Shown here one piece after another: positions 1 to 9,003 of a DNA stretch of 64,000 nucleotides. Origin of the DNA: Actinobacteria bacterium UBA2279 (GTDB lineage Bacteria > Actinomycetota > Coriobacteriia > Anaerosomatales > Anaerosomataceae); contig DDWT01000008.1 in the NCBI GenBank assembly GCA_002347365.1, positions 26,088-90,087 on the forward strand, read 5' to 3'. How positions within the stretch are numbered: position 1 is the first letter of the stretch; every line of letters begins with the position of its first letter. A model generated the notes under the pieces. The model saw only the letters and a list, made by a program, of their open reading frames with translations. It did no database searches and had not been told where the DNA came from. The translations under genes were made by a program, and so were the position numbers.

Positions 1-64
1 TAACCTCCACGATCGTCATGCCATCATCACCGTTCTGAACCCTCTTGAACCATGAAGCACTCAT
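1..64 (-). CDS. Prepilin-like protein, N-terminal fragment cut by window edge
   Basis: Twenty-one codons are visible before the window edge. The short basic leader ends in GMTIVEV, the class III signal pattern (Gly before the cleavage site, Glu at position +5) recognised by prepilin peptidase. The ATG at 64 is preceded by GAGG at about the right distance. It follows the prepilin peptidase gene in the same direction, 130 bp downstream, so it is probably a minor or pseudopilin of the same pilus. The body of the protein lies outside the window, so its class cannot be decided. Confidence 0.65.
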   Translation of the reverse strand, partial: MSASWFKRVQNGDDGMTIVEV

Positions 65-194
65 GCGCGCCTCGACTCCCTTGTAGTGGCACGTGAAAAC
101 TCCACATGAGAATGTGCCCACATCGTACAATATCGGCGCTATTGCCGACCGACTTGAGGCTAGCACACGCTCTTCATCACATCGCAACAGTCTG

Positions 195-1034
195 TCAGCC
201 GAGACCAGCCAGTCGCACGTACGCTCCCCAGATGTCCGGACCTACCACTGTTGTGACGACGGCTGCAACGGCAAGGAACGGTCCAAACGGTATGCGTGTC
301 GCTGCGACACCTCCCGTTCGATGGGATACCGCAAGCCCGTACACGGCGCCGATCACGCTGCCGAGCATCAGGACCATGAGAACATACGGACCCAGGAAGA
401 GCCCGAGTACACCCAACAACTTCACGTCCCCCATCCCAAGACCGGTCCTGCCCCGTACGACGCCGTACAGTGCGGCGATCGAAAGACTGAGTCCCCCACC
501 CATCAACATCCCTGCAGTCGCAGACGCTGCTGCCGAACCGAGCAGTCCTCCAGCAGTGACGCCGACCAACGGCACGAGCGGCAGGCGGGTGATCTGCGCG
601 ACGATGACACCGCCGACGCCGATGAGGCCGAGTGCGCCTACGACCGCGTTCGGCAATCGCTGGTGGTCAATATCGATGTACGTGAGGATCAGCAACAGGT
701 AGAAGAGGAGCACCGCAGTCACGGTCGTCCAACTCATCCCAAAGCGCAGCCCGGCGAGCAGCCAAAGACCCCCCGACAGCGCCTCAACGAGGGGATACCG
801 GATCGAGATGGGCGCGCCACAGGATCGGCATCGGCCGCGCAACAGCAGCCACGAGACCACGGGAACGTTGTCATACCAGGCTATCGGCGCGTTGCAGCGC
901 GGGCAGTGCGAGCCCGGCTGTGCGAGTGACTCGCCACGCGGAAAGCGCCAGATCACGACGTTGGCGAAGCTCCCAAAGAGAAGGCCAAAGCCGACTAGGG
1001 CCACGTAGAACAACCACTGGAGCACCTCTACCAT
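195..1034 (-). CDS. pilD: Prepilin peptidase (A24 family aspartic protease/methyltransferase)
   Basis: Cleaves the leader of type IV prepilins in the inner membrane and N-methylates the new N-terminus. The 279-residue protein has an N-terminal membrane segment and then a zinc-type cytoplasmic loop with two CxxC pairs (C44/C47 and C69/C72). Several more membrane segments follow. The two catalytic Asp motifs are visible, one near residue 121 (YIDIDHQRLP) and one at D203 (GMGDVKL). The ATG at 1034 follows an AGGAGG site; the frame stays open upstream to 1289, but that part overlaps the pilin gene and looks non-coding. It follows the major prepilin gene after a hairpin. Confidence 0.93.
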   Translation of the reverse strand: MVEVLQWLFYVALVGFGLLFGSFANVVIWRFPRGESLAQPGSHCPRCNAPIAWYDNVPVVSWLLLRGRCRSCGAPISIRYPLVEALSGGLWLLAGLRFGMSWTTVTAVLLFYLLLILTYIDIDHQRLPNAVVGALGLIGVGGVIVAQITRLPLVPLVGVTAGGLLGSAAASATAGMLMGGGLSLSIAALYGVVRGRTGLGMGDVKLLGVLGLFLGPYVLMVLMLGSVIGAVYGLAVSHRTGGVAATRIPFGPFLAVAAVVTTVVGPDIWGAYVRLAGLG

Positions 1035-1107
1035 GACCGCACTCCTCCTGTTGTGCCTGCATCCCAAGGGTACCCGCTGCGGCCACGCCCATGAAGGGGC
1101 AAAGGAA

Positions 1108-1133
1108 GAGCCGGCGGCTCCCGCCGCCGGCTC
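1108..1133 (-). terminator. Stem-loop after the major prepilin gene
   Basis: An 11-bp perfect GC-rich stem (1108-1118 paired with 1123-1133) with a 4-nt loop, followed on the minus strand by a T-rich stretch (TTCCTTTG). It sits between the major prepilin stop and the prepilin peptidase start. It probably ends or attenuates the abundant pilin transcript and stabilises its 3' end. Confidence 0.7.
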
Positions 1134-1158
1134 CGTGGATCGAGTGGAATCTTGCGTC

Positions 1159-1554
1159 CTAGAAGTGCGGGTGCGAGGCGGCCGTTGCGGCAGTCCCAGC
1201 AGCCGTGAGGGCAGCTCCGTCGTTCGTAACCGTGCCCGAAGTGTCCGTCGTATACACGCTACCCCAAGTTGCGGGGCACTGAGGCGCAACTTTGATGTAG
1301 TTCTCCGTAATCAGCTTATTGGTGGAGTTCACGGTGGCGTCACCGGCTACCCACACATTGGTGGGCTCAGCAGCCAGGTACTGCTGAATTGCGCCCTCAA
1401 TCACGCGCTGGTTCGACATGCAGGTACGGGTACGCGCGCTGTCAGATGCCGCATTGAACACAGGAATCGCAATTGCAACAAGAATACCGATAATAAGAAC
1501 GACGACCATAAGCTCGACGAGGGTGAAACCCTCTTCCTTCTTGAACATCCGCAT
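1159..1554 (-). CDS. Major type IV prepilin
   Basis: A 131-residue prepilin with a short basic leader (MRMFKKEEG). Cleavage after G9 gives a mature protein starting FTLVE with Glu at +5, then a roughly 22-residue hydrophobic helix that anchors and packs the pilin. The globular part is short, with two cysteines (C45, C93) that could form a disulfide, and an Ala/Thr-rich tail, giving a compact GspG/ComGC-like size. The ATG at 1554 is preceded by GGGAGGTGAA at good spacing, so the longer frame up to 1614 is not used. It lies 117 bp after pilC and before a strong hairpin, which fits a highly expressed structural subunit. Confidence 0.92.
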   Translation of the reverse strand: MRMFKKEEGFTLVELMVVVLIIGILVAIAIPVFNAASDSARTRTCMSNQRVIEGAIQQYLAAEPTNVWVAGDATVNSTNKLITENYIKVAPQCPATWGSVYTTDTSGTVTNDGAALTAAGTAATAASHPHF

Positions 1555-1671
1555 CGAATGTTCACCTCCCTTTCCTTCGATGTTTGCAGGGCCCTTCAGG
1601 ACCCATACTTCCACAGTCTGTATATCGGCTGCTGCGTGGGAAGCTTTAGCGCGTTCTTCTGTTCGTTCACA

Positions 1672-2886
1672 CTATTTTACAAGTGTGATCATCTGGAACA
1701 TCGGCATATAGAGCGCGATGACCATGCCACCGACGATGACACCAAGAGTGGCCATCATCATGGGTTCGATCAGCGAGGTCAGGCCGTCGACGCCAGCTGA
1801 CACTTCCTCGTCATAGAAATCAGCGATCTTGTTGAGCATCGTATCAAGCGCACCCGTCTCTTCACCGACGGCGATCATCTGTACCAGCATCGATGGAAAG
1901 ACGTTCGACTCCCCAAGCGGCTTCGCTATGGTCTCGCCCTCCTTGATGGCAGAGCGCACCTTCTTCACGGCGCGAGCCACGACTTCGTTGCCGGCAGTGT
2001 CACCCACGATATCGAGTGCGGATAGGATCGGCACGCCTGCAGACACGAGCGTACCGAACGTGCGGGTGAACCGGGCAAGAGATATCTTCCGGATGAGTCC
2101 ACCGACGACCGGCATACGCAGCTTGATGCCGTCCCAGATGAAGCGTCCGGACTCGGTGGATACCCAGCGCTTGAAGGCGATGGTGATCACCACGACGGAG
2201 GCCACGAAGATTATCCCGGGCATTCCCCGTACGCCCTCGGAGATGTTGACGAGTATCTGCGTGGGCAGAGGCAACGTGCCACCCATGTCTGCGAACATCT
2301 GCTGGAACGTGGGTACGACGAACACCATCATGGCTGTCAGTATAACGAGTACCAGACCGAGCATCGCGACCGGATAGGTCATCGCGGACTTGATCTTGCC
2401 CTTGAGCGCATTCTCATTCTCGAAATGGTCGGCCAGCCGGTTCAGAACCTCGTCGAGAACACCACCGGTCTCGCCCGCTTTGACCATGTTGATGAAGATC
2501 GGCGGGAAGATCTTGATGTGCTTGGCCAACGCCTCAGACAGCGACTGTCCTGCCTCGACATCGCGACCGACCTGCCCGATGATCTCGCGCAGCTCTTTGG
2601 ATTCTGATTGACCTGCCAGGATGTTCAGACACTTGGTCAGAGAGAGACCAGCGTTGATCATCGTCGCGAACTGGCGCGAGAAGATCGTGATGTCTTTCGC
2701 TTTGACGGTCGTACCGAATTGAATCTTGTTCAGCGCAGCGAAGCGGTCTTCGCTCAGATTCAAGATGATGTAGCCCATCGAGCGAAGCTTATTGGATACT
2801 GCTTCGCGGCTCTCCCCCTCGAGCTTACCCGAGATGACCTTGCCCGTTTTGTCGCGGACGCTGTACTTGAAGGTGAGTGTAGCCAT
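1672..2886 (-). CDS. pilC: Type IV pilus inner-membrane platform protein PilC (GspF family)
   Basis: Polytopic protein on which the PilB/PilT motors act during pilus extension and retraction. The 404 residues show the two repeated GspF cytoplasmic domains (about residues 65-190 and 270-395), each with the family's SLxxAL / VGExxG type motifs (FVNMVKAGE-like in the first, MIAVGEETG in the second). They are separated and followed by hydrophobic segments near 170-190, 220-240 and 375-400. Full length for the family. It starts at an ATG 26 bp after pilT. Confidence 0.95.
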   Translation of the reverse strand: MATLTFKYSVRDKTGKVISGKLEGESREAVSNKLRSMGYIILNLSEDRFAALNKIQFGTTVKAKDITIFSRQFATMINAGLSLTKCLNILAGQSESKELREIIGQVGRDVEAGQSLSEALAKHIKIFPPIFINMVKAGETGGVLDEVLNRLADHFENENALKGKIKSAMTYPVAMLGLVLVILTAMMVFVVPTFQQMFADMGGTLPLPTQILVNISEGVRGMPGIIFVASVVVITIAFKRWVSTESGRFIWDGIKLRMPVVGGLIRKISLARFTRTFGTLVSAGVPILSALDIVGDTAGNEVVARAVKKVRSAIKEGETIAKPLGESNVFPSMLVQMIAVGEETGALDTMLNKIADFYDEEVSAGVDGLTSLIEPMMMATLGVIVGGMVIALYMPMFQMITLVK

Positions 2887-2912
2887 CGCGCTATGCCTCT
2901 TCCTGATCTCTT

Positions 2913-3977
2913 CTACCGACTACGGCCCAACAATGTCTTGAGTATGTTCGGGTCTACGGCTCGCTGGAGAGCACAGTCAAGACTCACGAGTCCCTGGCGA
3001 TAAAGCTCAGCAAGGCTCTGATCCATCGTGACCATACCATACTGATGTCCTGCCTGCATCGCGCTGGGAAGCTGATGGGTCTTGCCCTCTCTGATCATAT
3101 TCCTGATGCCCGACGTCGGTACGAGAACCTCGCACGCGACCACGCGACCTCTTCCATCTATCGTCGGAAGCAGCTGCTGACTTAAGATGCCCTGCAATGT
3201 GCCGGCAAGCTGGACGCGCACCTGTTGCTGCTGATAGGGCGGGAATACGTCGACGACCCGGTCGATGGTCTGCGCAGCATCCTGGGTGTGCAGCGTCGCC
3301 AGGACGAGGTGCCCTGTCTCCGCTGCAGTCAAAGCGGCCTGAACGGTCTCGAGATCTCGCATCTCTCCAATGAGTATCACGTCCGGATCCTGCCTCAGGA
3401 TGTACTTCAATGCCTGGGAGAAGCTCTTGGTGTCCGAACCCACCTCCCGTTGGTTGATCATCGCCTTCTTGTGGTGATGAAGGTACTCGATCGGGTCTTC
3501 GACCGTCATGATGTGCACTTCTTCGTTCGCGTTGATGAAGTCAACCATCGTTGCAAGAGTCGTCGACTTGCCTGATCCCGTGGGACCGGTCACCAGGATG
3601 AAACCTCTTGGCTTCTTGCAGAACGACTCGACTATGTTGGGGAGTCGAAGCTCCTCGAAGGTCTTGATATCCACCGGGATATGTCGAAACGCAGCTCCAA
3701 CGCTGTTGCGCTGGAAATAGACGTTGACTCGGAATCGAGCGACACCGGGGAGCGCATATGCGAAGTCAAACTCCCAGTTGCGCTCCAGGATCTCGCGCTG
3801 TTCCTCCGTGAGAATACTGTAGAGCAGCTCCTTGGTCTCGCGCGAAGTAAGCCTTGGGTCCTCAGATGGGATGAGTCTGCCGTTTATCCGCATCACCGGC
3901 GGCATGCCGACGGTGATATGCAGATCGGAGCCTCCCCGTTCCACCAGTTTCAGTAGCAGCTCATTCAGATCGGCCAT
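2913..3977 (-). CDS. pilT: Twitching motility retraction ATPase PilT
   Basis: Hexameric ATPase that powers pilus retraction. The protein has 354 residues and opens with the PilT-type N-terminal domain (GGSDLHITVG). Walker A GPTGSGKST is at about 131-139, the Asp box and Walker B (ILIGEMRD) follow, then the His box (LATLHTQDA). The PilT-specific AIRNLIRE-like motif reads SGIRNMIREGK. The ATG at 3977 follows an AAGGGGGG stretch. An alternative GTG/ATG further upstream would overlap the pilB stop. Its presence argues for a retractable pilus rather than a pure secretion pseudopilus. Confidence 0.95.
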   Translation of the reverse strand: MADLNELLLKLVERGGSDLHITVGMPPVMRINGRLIPSEDPRLTSRETKELLYSILTEEQREILERNWEFDFAYALPGVARFRVNVYFQRNSVGAAFRHIPVDIKTFEELRLPNIVESFCKKPRGFILVTGPTGSGKSTTLATMVDFINANEEVHIMTVEDPIEYLHHHKKAMINQREVGSDTKSFSQALKYILRQDPDVILIGEMRDLETVQAALTAAETGHLVLATLHTQDAAQTIDRVVDVFPPYQQQQVRVQLAGTLQGILSQQLLPTIDGRGRVVACEVLVPTSGIRNMIREGKTHQLPSAMQAGHQYGMVTMDQSLAELYRQGLVSLDCALQRAVDPNILKTLLGRSR

Positions 3978-4027
3978 CTGTCCAAACCCCCCTTGGATCC
4001 GACATCGTTCCCCCGAACGATGATGGA

Positions 4028-5698
4028 TCACACGATGACGCGCACAATCTCCTCAACCGAAGTCAGCCCCATGCGAACCTTCTCGAGACCATCTTCCTTC
4101 AACGTCAGCATACCTTGCTCGACCGCCACTGCCTTGATCTCTTCGGCGGTAGCCTCTTTCACCGTCAGCTCGCCGATCTCCTCGCTGACCAGCATGACCT
4201 CATGCACTCCCGTACGTCCACGATAGCCCGTACCGCCGCACTTCTTGCAGCCGCCCGTCCGGTAGAGCTTCTCGGGCAGATTGTCCTCCGCATAACCCGC
4301 ATCGATCAGGGCCTGCCGCTCAGGCGTGTATTCGACTTTGCAGTCGGAACACAGCTTGCGTGCGAGGCGCTGTGCGAGCACGCAGTCGACAGAGGACGCG
4401 ATGAGGAAGGGCTCGACGCCCATCTCCGTCAGACGCGTGATGGCGCCAGCTGAGTCGTTCGTGTGCAGCGTCGATAGGACGAGGTGGCCGGTAAGGGCCG
4501 ATTCGATGGCGATCTTCGCTGTCTCCTGATCGCGTATCTCACCCACGAGAATGATATCAGGCGAACATCGGAGAAATGAGCGCAGCGCGCGTGCGAAGGT
4601 AAGTCCCGCTTTCACGTTGGTCTGTATCTGATTGACGCCGGGAAGTCGATACTCGACCGGGTCCTCGGCAGTGATGATGTGCTTGGAGGGCTCATTCAGC
4701 ACGTTGATCGCGGCATACAGAGTGGTCGACTTACCTGAGCCGGTGGGACCGGTGACGAGGATGGCACCGTACGGCTTGCGAAACGAAGACTCAAAGCGCC
4801 CGAGTGTCGAAGGCAGGAATCCGAGGTCTTCAAGGCGGAGCATGATGCTGTCTTTGCGGAGGATTCGCAGGACGATGCGCTCCCCGTACACTGTCGGCAG
4901 TGTCGAAACGCGGAAGTCCATCTTGTGTCCGCCGATTGTGAGAGCAGTATGGCCGTCCTGCGGCTTGCGCGCTTCCGCAATATCCATGTCCGACATGATC
5001 TTGAAACGACTGATGATGGCCTGTTGAGTCTGCTTGGGGCTACGCATCACTTCATGCAGCACGCCGTCCACGCGATAGCGCACGCGAAGGTCCTTCTCCT
5101 GCGGCTCGATGTGGATATCGCTTGCGCGCTCGGAAACTGCCTTGTTGATGATGTAGTTGACCAACTTGACGATTGGAGCTTCGTCGGACACCTCTCGAAG
5201 CGAGCCGATGTCCGGAACCTCCACGTCGTCGCCGTCGAGGAAACCGGTGTCGACATGCTCGGCCACCTTGTAGTAGTCCTCCACGGCCGCGAGAATCGCG
5301 TCCTTCGTGGATATGGCCGGACGGATCTCGTAACCGGTGATGATTCGCAGGTCGTCGAGAGCGAGCACGTTCTGGGGATCTGCCATCGCAACGACCAGGT
5401 GGTTGTCCTGGTCGATCTCGATCGGCATGAGCGTGTACCTATTCGCGAGCTCACGCGGGACAATCGAAATGGCATTCGCGTCAGGCGTCTTCTCAGTGAA
5501 GTCGATGTACGGAATGCCGATCTGACGAGCCATGACCGAGAGTATGGCTCCCTGCGTCGCGTAGCCAAGGTCAACCAGGACTCGGCCCAAGGGGCTTCCC
5601 GTTGCCTTGTGGACTTCGAGTGCATCGTTAAGCTGGCGTTCGGTGATGACACCGGCCCGCATCAACAACTGGCCGAGTCTCTGGCCCGCTTCAGCCAC
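4028..5698 (-). CDS. pilB: Type IV pilus extension ATPase PilB (GspE family)
   Basis: Drives pilus polymerisation. The 556-residue protein has an N-terminal MshEN/GspE_N region (residues 1-150, often nucleotide-binding) and then the GspE ATPase core. Walker A GPTGSGKST is near residue 317, Walker B is ILVGEIRD and the His box is LSTLHTND. A four-cysteine zinc site (CSDC ... CKKC) lies near the C-terminus. The position before Walker B reads FLRCSPD where many homologues have LRQDPD. The GTG start at 5698 follows GAGGAGC. It is followed by pilT and pilC, the usual motor-platform order. A second PilB-like gene lies at 9739-11412. Confidence 0.94.
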   Translation of the reverse strand: MAEAGQRLGQLLMRAGVITERQLNDALEVHKATGSPLGRVLVDLGYATQGAILSVMARQIGIPYIDFTEKTPDANAISIVPRELANRYTLMPIEIDQDNHLVVAMADPQNVLALDDLRIITGYEIRPAISTKDAILAAVEDYYKVAEHVDTGFLDGDDVEVPDIGSLREVSDEAPIVKLVNYIINKAVSERASDIHIEPQEKDLRVRYRVDGVLHEVMRSPKQTQQAIISRFKIMSDMDIAEARKPQDGHTALTIGGHKMDFRVSTLPTVYGERIVLRILRKDSIMLRLEDLGFLPSTLGRFESSFRKPYGAILVTGPTGSGKSTTLYAAINVLNEPSKHIITAEDPVEYRLPGVNQIQTNVKAGLTFARALRSFLRCSPDIILVGEIRDQETAKIAIESALTGHLVLSTLHTNDSAGAITRLTEMGVEPFLIASSVDCVLAQRLARKLCSDCKVEYTPERQALIDAGYAEDNLPEKLYRTGGCKKCGGTGYRGRTGVHEVMLVSEEIGELTVKEATAEEIKAVAVEQGMLTLKEDGLEKVRMGLTSVEEIVRVIV

Positions 5699-5810
5699 GA
5701 ATACAGCTCCTCAGGGTATGACCGTGTCCACACAGTTGTACTGCTACACCATCGTACGACAAGTCAACGAATCGACACTAGAGACACGACCCGGCACGAA
5801 TTGGCACTTT

Positions 5811-6467
5811 CTAGCGTGTCACGCGTTCCAGTTCGGCAAGGATGACACCCGCCATGCGCTGGAATTCGGCATACGTGCGGGTTCCCGGACGCACACCCAC
5901 ACGCCCATCCCCCTCTGTGAAATGCAGTTCCACCGGAGCCACAAGAGCATACTCCGCCTGCTGGCCACGCCGTGCCATGTCATCACCGGACGACTCCGCA
6001 AACATCATTGCGGCAGGCTTCTCCGGCCCGGGCTCCACTTCGGGTTCGAGCGCCGGCTCTGGTTCAGGCTCCGGTATGGGCTCCGGTATGGGCTGGGTCT
6101 GCACCGGCTCCGAGTGCGGCACAACCACCGTGGAGACAGGCTGAGCCTCCACCGGCGGTTCCGGCATCAAGATCTGTTGGAGGCGAGGCTCGGGGATGAC
6201 TGTGTCAGGTGCACTCGTGTCCACCGTTGGTGATGATGCTCGATCATGCTCCGAGCGCCGTGCGGGCCACGGTTCTGCCGGGAACCCAAGAGGCGCTGTG
6301 GGATCGACCACGGGTACTGCCGACGTTGGGACTTCGGTTTGCTCCAGCGCGACTCTTGCGCGCTTCAGCGCCCGCCTGTGGCGGACGGAGGCGGCAACCG
6401 CCACGACCAGCATCACAACAGCCAGAAGGCCCAACCCACCAAGCACGTAGAGGCGCGGGTCCACCAT
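5811..6467 (-). CDS. Membrane-anchored Pro/Glu-rich protein of the pilus cluster, unknown
   Basis: 218 residues, not recognised as a named family. A single membrane segment (about 6-29) is followed by a basic stretch (RHRRALKRAR), predicting a cytoplasmic C-terminus. A low-complexity linker rich in Pro, Glu and Val (residues 45-150) contains a Glu-Pro run near 128-148. A folded-looking tail of about 50 residues follows (EYALVAPVELHFTEGDG ... AEFQRMAGVIL). Its ATG overlaps the stop of the GTPase gene by one base (TGATG), so the two are translationally coupled. A role as a membrane tether for the GTPase module is inferred from position only. Confidence 0.75.
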   Translation of the reverse strand: MVDPRLYVLGGLGLLAVVMLVVAVAASVRHRRALKRARVALEQTEVPTSAVPVVDPTAPLGFPAEPWPARRSEHDRASSPTVDTSAPDTVIPEPRLQQILMPEPPVEAQPVSTVVVPHSEPVQTQPIPEPIPEPEPEPALEPEVEPGPEKPAAMMFAESSGDDMARRGQQAEYALVAPVELHFTEGDGRVGVRPGTRTYAEFQRMAGVILAELERVTR

Positions 6468-6994
6468 CAGCTCATGCTGCCTAGAATCTCGTACAGCAGA
6501 CCAAGCAGAACCGCCTTCACGCTGTCCTTCTCGCGAGCGTCACACGGAAGCAGGGGTACGTTGTCGGCGAGAGCCAGGCTCGAACGAATGCCTTTCAAGG
6601 AGTCAGCGTCGCCCTCGCCTACCTTGTTTGCAGCGACGACGAAGGGGACGTCTGACATGTTGGTGAAGAACTCGATCATTGCAGAAGCGTCGCTGATGGA
6701 CTCTCGGCTATCCGCATCAACCAACAAGACGAATCCAAGCATTCCCTCTGACAAGGTTTCCCACATGAACGAGAAGCGTTCCTGCCCGGGCGTACCGAAC
6801 AAGTAGAGTACGACGTCATCGGACACGGTTATGCGGCCGAAGTCCATCGCAACGGTGGTCTCGCCGCCCCCTTCACCTGAGACGTCGCTCACCTGACGCT
6901 CAGTGGAGAGCACCGTGATCTCACTGACCGACTTGATGAATGTCGTCTTGCCGGCGTTGAACGGTCCGGTTACGACAACTTTCACTGACTGCAC
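6467..6994 (-). CDS. Small Ras-like GTPase (COG2229/MglA-like)
   Basis: A 175-residue P-loop GTPase. G1 is GPFNAGKTT (residues 9-17), the G3 region reads GTPGQERF, and the G5-like end reads CDAREKDSVK, as in the COG2229 family of bacterial small GTPases. The base-recognition motif is AANKVG rather than NKxD, so the usual Asp is missing. It starts at a GTG (6994) with GGAG seven bases upstream, 16 bp after the DUF4388 gene. Together with the roadblock and PATAN proteins it forms the kind of GTPase module that sets pilus polarity in other bacteria. That function is an inference here. Confidence 0.88.
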   Translation of the reverse strand: MQSVKVVVTGPFNAGKTTFIKSVSEITVLSTERQVSDVSGEGGGETTVAMDFGRITVSDDVVLYLFGTPGQERFSFMWETLSEGMLGFVLLVDADSRESISDASAMIEFFTNMSDVPFVVAANKVGEGDADSLKGIRSSLALADNVPLLPCDAREKDSVKAVLLGLLYEILGSMS

Positions 6995-7010
6995 TATAGG
7001 GCTCCGTTTC

Positions 7011-8966
7011 CTAGAGTTTCTCGATGCCCTCGATAATCTTCATGAGCAGACCTCGATCGACAGTCGAATCACGATGAAGCACCGCGCTGTCGCCCGGCTC
7101 AGGCAGCTTGTTCACTGTGGTCGCCGGGCGCCCCCTGCCTCCGCCGCCTCCCGCGCCGGTCAGGGCCGTCAGTTCGTCGCCGAGACCGCCGCTGAACCCA
7201 ACGCTTGTGTCAAACTCGGCAAGATACGCATCGGTGGAGATCACGCCCGAGGGGGCTTCGGACTCATCCGGCACGTCGACGTCAGACCCCAATGAGCGCA
7301 GCAGCGCATCGAGATCATCGCCGGCTCCCTGCGCATCAGACTCGATCGCGACCTCGGTGACCTGTGTTGGCGGGGCAGGCACGTCGAGTTCCGCGACAGT
7401 ATCAACCTCAAGTTCGTTCAGCACCCCGGACAGGAGTTCGCTTGCCGAGACCGGCTCAGTCTCCGACTCGATATCCGACTCGAGCACGAGTTCGGTCCTC
7501 TGCTCTGGCTCTGGCTTGATCTCTGCTTCGGGTTCGTGCTCGGGTTCAGGCTCGGGTTCAAGTTCTGGTTCGGGCTCAGGCTCCGGTTCCAACTCAGGCT
7601 CCGGTTCCGGTTCCGTCACAAGTTCTATCTCCGGTTCAGGCTCCGGCTCGATCTCAGACAGCTCCTCCGGCATCTCACCCAACCCGAGCGCGCGAAGGTC
7701 GGCCTCAAGATCACCCGTTGGCTGATAGCCTGCAGTCGACATCTCGGCAACCGGAGTCTCGGCGTCTAGAATCAAATCCTCCGCCACCGGTGGAGCAGGT
7801 ATCTCGGCAAACTCACCGGGCATCAGCGCTCCGAAATCCATCATCTCGGGTTCGGGCTCTGGTTCGGGCTCGGGCTGCGGCTCGGGCTGCGGCTCAGGCT
7901 CGGGCTCCGGCTCGGGCTCGGGTTCCGGCTCGGGTTCAGGGTGGGGTTCCGCACCAGGCGCCAATACAGCCGACATCATCTGCTCGAAGGCAGCAAAGTC
8001 GTCCGCGTTCGGTGACGCAGGTGCAGCGGAAAGGAACTCCGGCTCCTCATGGACCGCAGGAGATGCTGCATCCACTCCCAACGACTCGGTAGGCTCAACC
8101 GGCACGGCAGTCTCCGCGACTTCGGCCTCGCGCGCTGCAGCCGCCGCAGCCTCGATCCGACTGCGCTCCGCGATCTCCGATTCCATGCGCATCGCTGTGA
8201 GTCGCTGTTCCTGCTCTGAACGCTCGGCACGCAGCCGCTCGACCTCTTCCTCAGATGCGACTTCCAGCAGTCCAGCCGAGAAGAGGCCGTATACGATCCG
8301 TGCGACCTCGAAATCCGTTCGGTTGGTCTCACACGCCAGCTCAGACACGCTACGGGTGCCATCGACGAGGAGTAGCAGGTTCCATTCGGTCGGCTTAAGC
8401 GAGATCTCGAAAGTCCCCTCGCCGGGGGCCGTCGCCATTTTGAAGACCATCTCCATGGATGGAACCTTCTTCTTGATCCGGTTCCACTCCTCGAGGCGAC
8501 GACTACCCTCCATCACGATATTCTCGACCGACACCGACAACCCGATGTCTTCATGGACGATCTCCGGGAGAAGCTCAAAGTCGAAATCACCGGCGTCCCA
8601 GCGCATCAAGTCGAAGATGGTGTCCTGTATCTGCTCCTGAACGAACGCCTCGAGAACCTTCTCGGTGATATAGCCCTCGTCGATCAGAATCTGGCCCAAC
8701 CGCCTACCGTCGGCGGGCTCTGACCTCTGGACTTCAAGGGCCTTCGCCAGAGCGCTCGGCGTGATCTTCTGTGCGGTGACCATCCGCTGGCCGAGTGGCT
8801 CACTCTGCCAGTTCGATTGCGCGAAGAACACATCCCCGTCTCGGAACCAGATGGAGCCCTCTGCTTCGGCGTTCCGGATGCGCAGCACACCCGTCTTCCG
8901 GCTGAGTTGCACCAGCTGGAAGACGTCGGGGAGACTGAAGTCCCTCAGATTGCCGCGCAATGCCAT
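7011..8966 (-). CDS. PATAN/DUF4388 domain protein with Glu-Pro repeats
   Basis: 651 residues. The N-terminal PATAN/DUF4388 domain (about 1-130; begins with [20 protein letters not shown]) is followed by a winged-helix-like segment (about 170-245). An Ala/Glu/Arg-rich probable coiled coil covers 240-285. A long acidic region then carries two Glu-Pro runs (about 341-374 and 440-488), and a short conserved-looking end reads [14 protein letters not shown] proteins are response-regulator partners and scaffolds in other bacteria. It lies between the roadblock and GTPase genes in one operon. The repeats are encoded by imperfect hexanucleotides, so length may vary between strains. Confidence 0.85.
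   Translation of the reverse strand: MALRGNLRDFSLPDVFQLVQLSRKTGVLRIRNAEAEGSIWFRDGDVFFAQSNWQSEPLGQRMVTAQKITPSALAKALEVQRSEPADGRRLGQILIDEGYITEKVLEAFVQEQIQDTIFDLMRWDAGDFDFELLPEIVHEDIGLSVSVENIVMEGSRRLEEWNRIKKKVPSMEMVFKMATAPGEGTFEISLKPTEWNLLLLVDGTRSVSELACETNRTDFEVARIVYGLFSAGLLEVASEEEVERLRAERSEQEQRLTAMRMESEIAERSRIEAAAAAAREAEVAETAVPVEPTESLGVDAASPAVHEEPEFLSAAPASPNADDFAAFEQMMSAVLAPGAEPHPEPEPEPEPEPEPEPEPQPEPQPEPEPEPEPEMMDFGALMPGEFAEIPAPPVAEDLILDAETPVAEMSTAGYQPTGDLEADLRALGLGEMPEELSEIEPEPEPEIELVTEPEPEPELEPEPEPEPELEPEPEPEHEPEAEIKPEPEQRTELVLESDIESETEPVSASELLSGVLNELEVDTVAELDVPAPPTQVTEVAIESDAQGAGDDLDALLRSLGSDVDVPDESEAPSGVISTDAYLAEFDTSVGFSGGLGDELTALTGAGGGGGRGRPATTVNKLPEPGDSAVLHRDSTVDRGLLMKIIEGIEKL
7503..7649 (-). 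repeat. Hexanucleotide (Glu-Pro) repeat block 1
   Basis: In-frame imperfect repeats of GAACC(G/T)GAGCC-type units encoding about 49 residues dominated by Glu-Pro. They lie within the PATAN gene. Unit length is six bases, so slippage would change linker length without shifting the frame. Confidence 0.8.
7845..7946 (-). repeat. Hexanucleotide (Glu-Pro/Gln-Pro) repeat block 2
   Basis: A more regular Glu-Pro run of about 34 residues with two Gln-Pro interruptions, in the same gene and of the same six-base period as the block at 7503-7649. Confidence 0.8.
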
Positions 8967-9003
8967 CTATACTCGCCGTTGCCTTTCCAAAAGAGACGCT
9001 TCG

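Noticed and set aside
93..929. 278-codon plus-strand frame
   Set aside because: Antisense to the prepilin peptidase; composition (His, Arg, Gln, Asp runs) is that of a shadow frame and there is no ribosome site.
7503..7946. Repeats considered as CRISPR or a regulatory array
   Set aside because: Period is six bases, in frame, and encodes Glu-Pro; there are no spacers.
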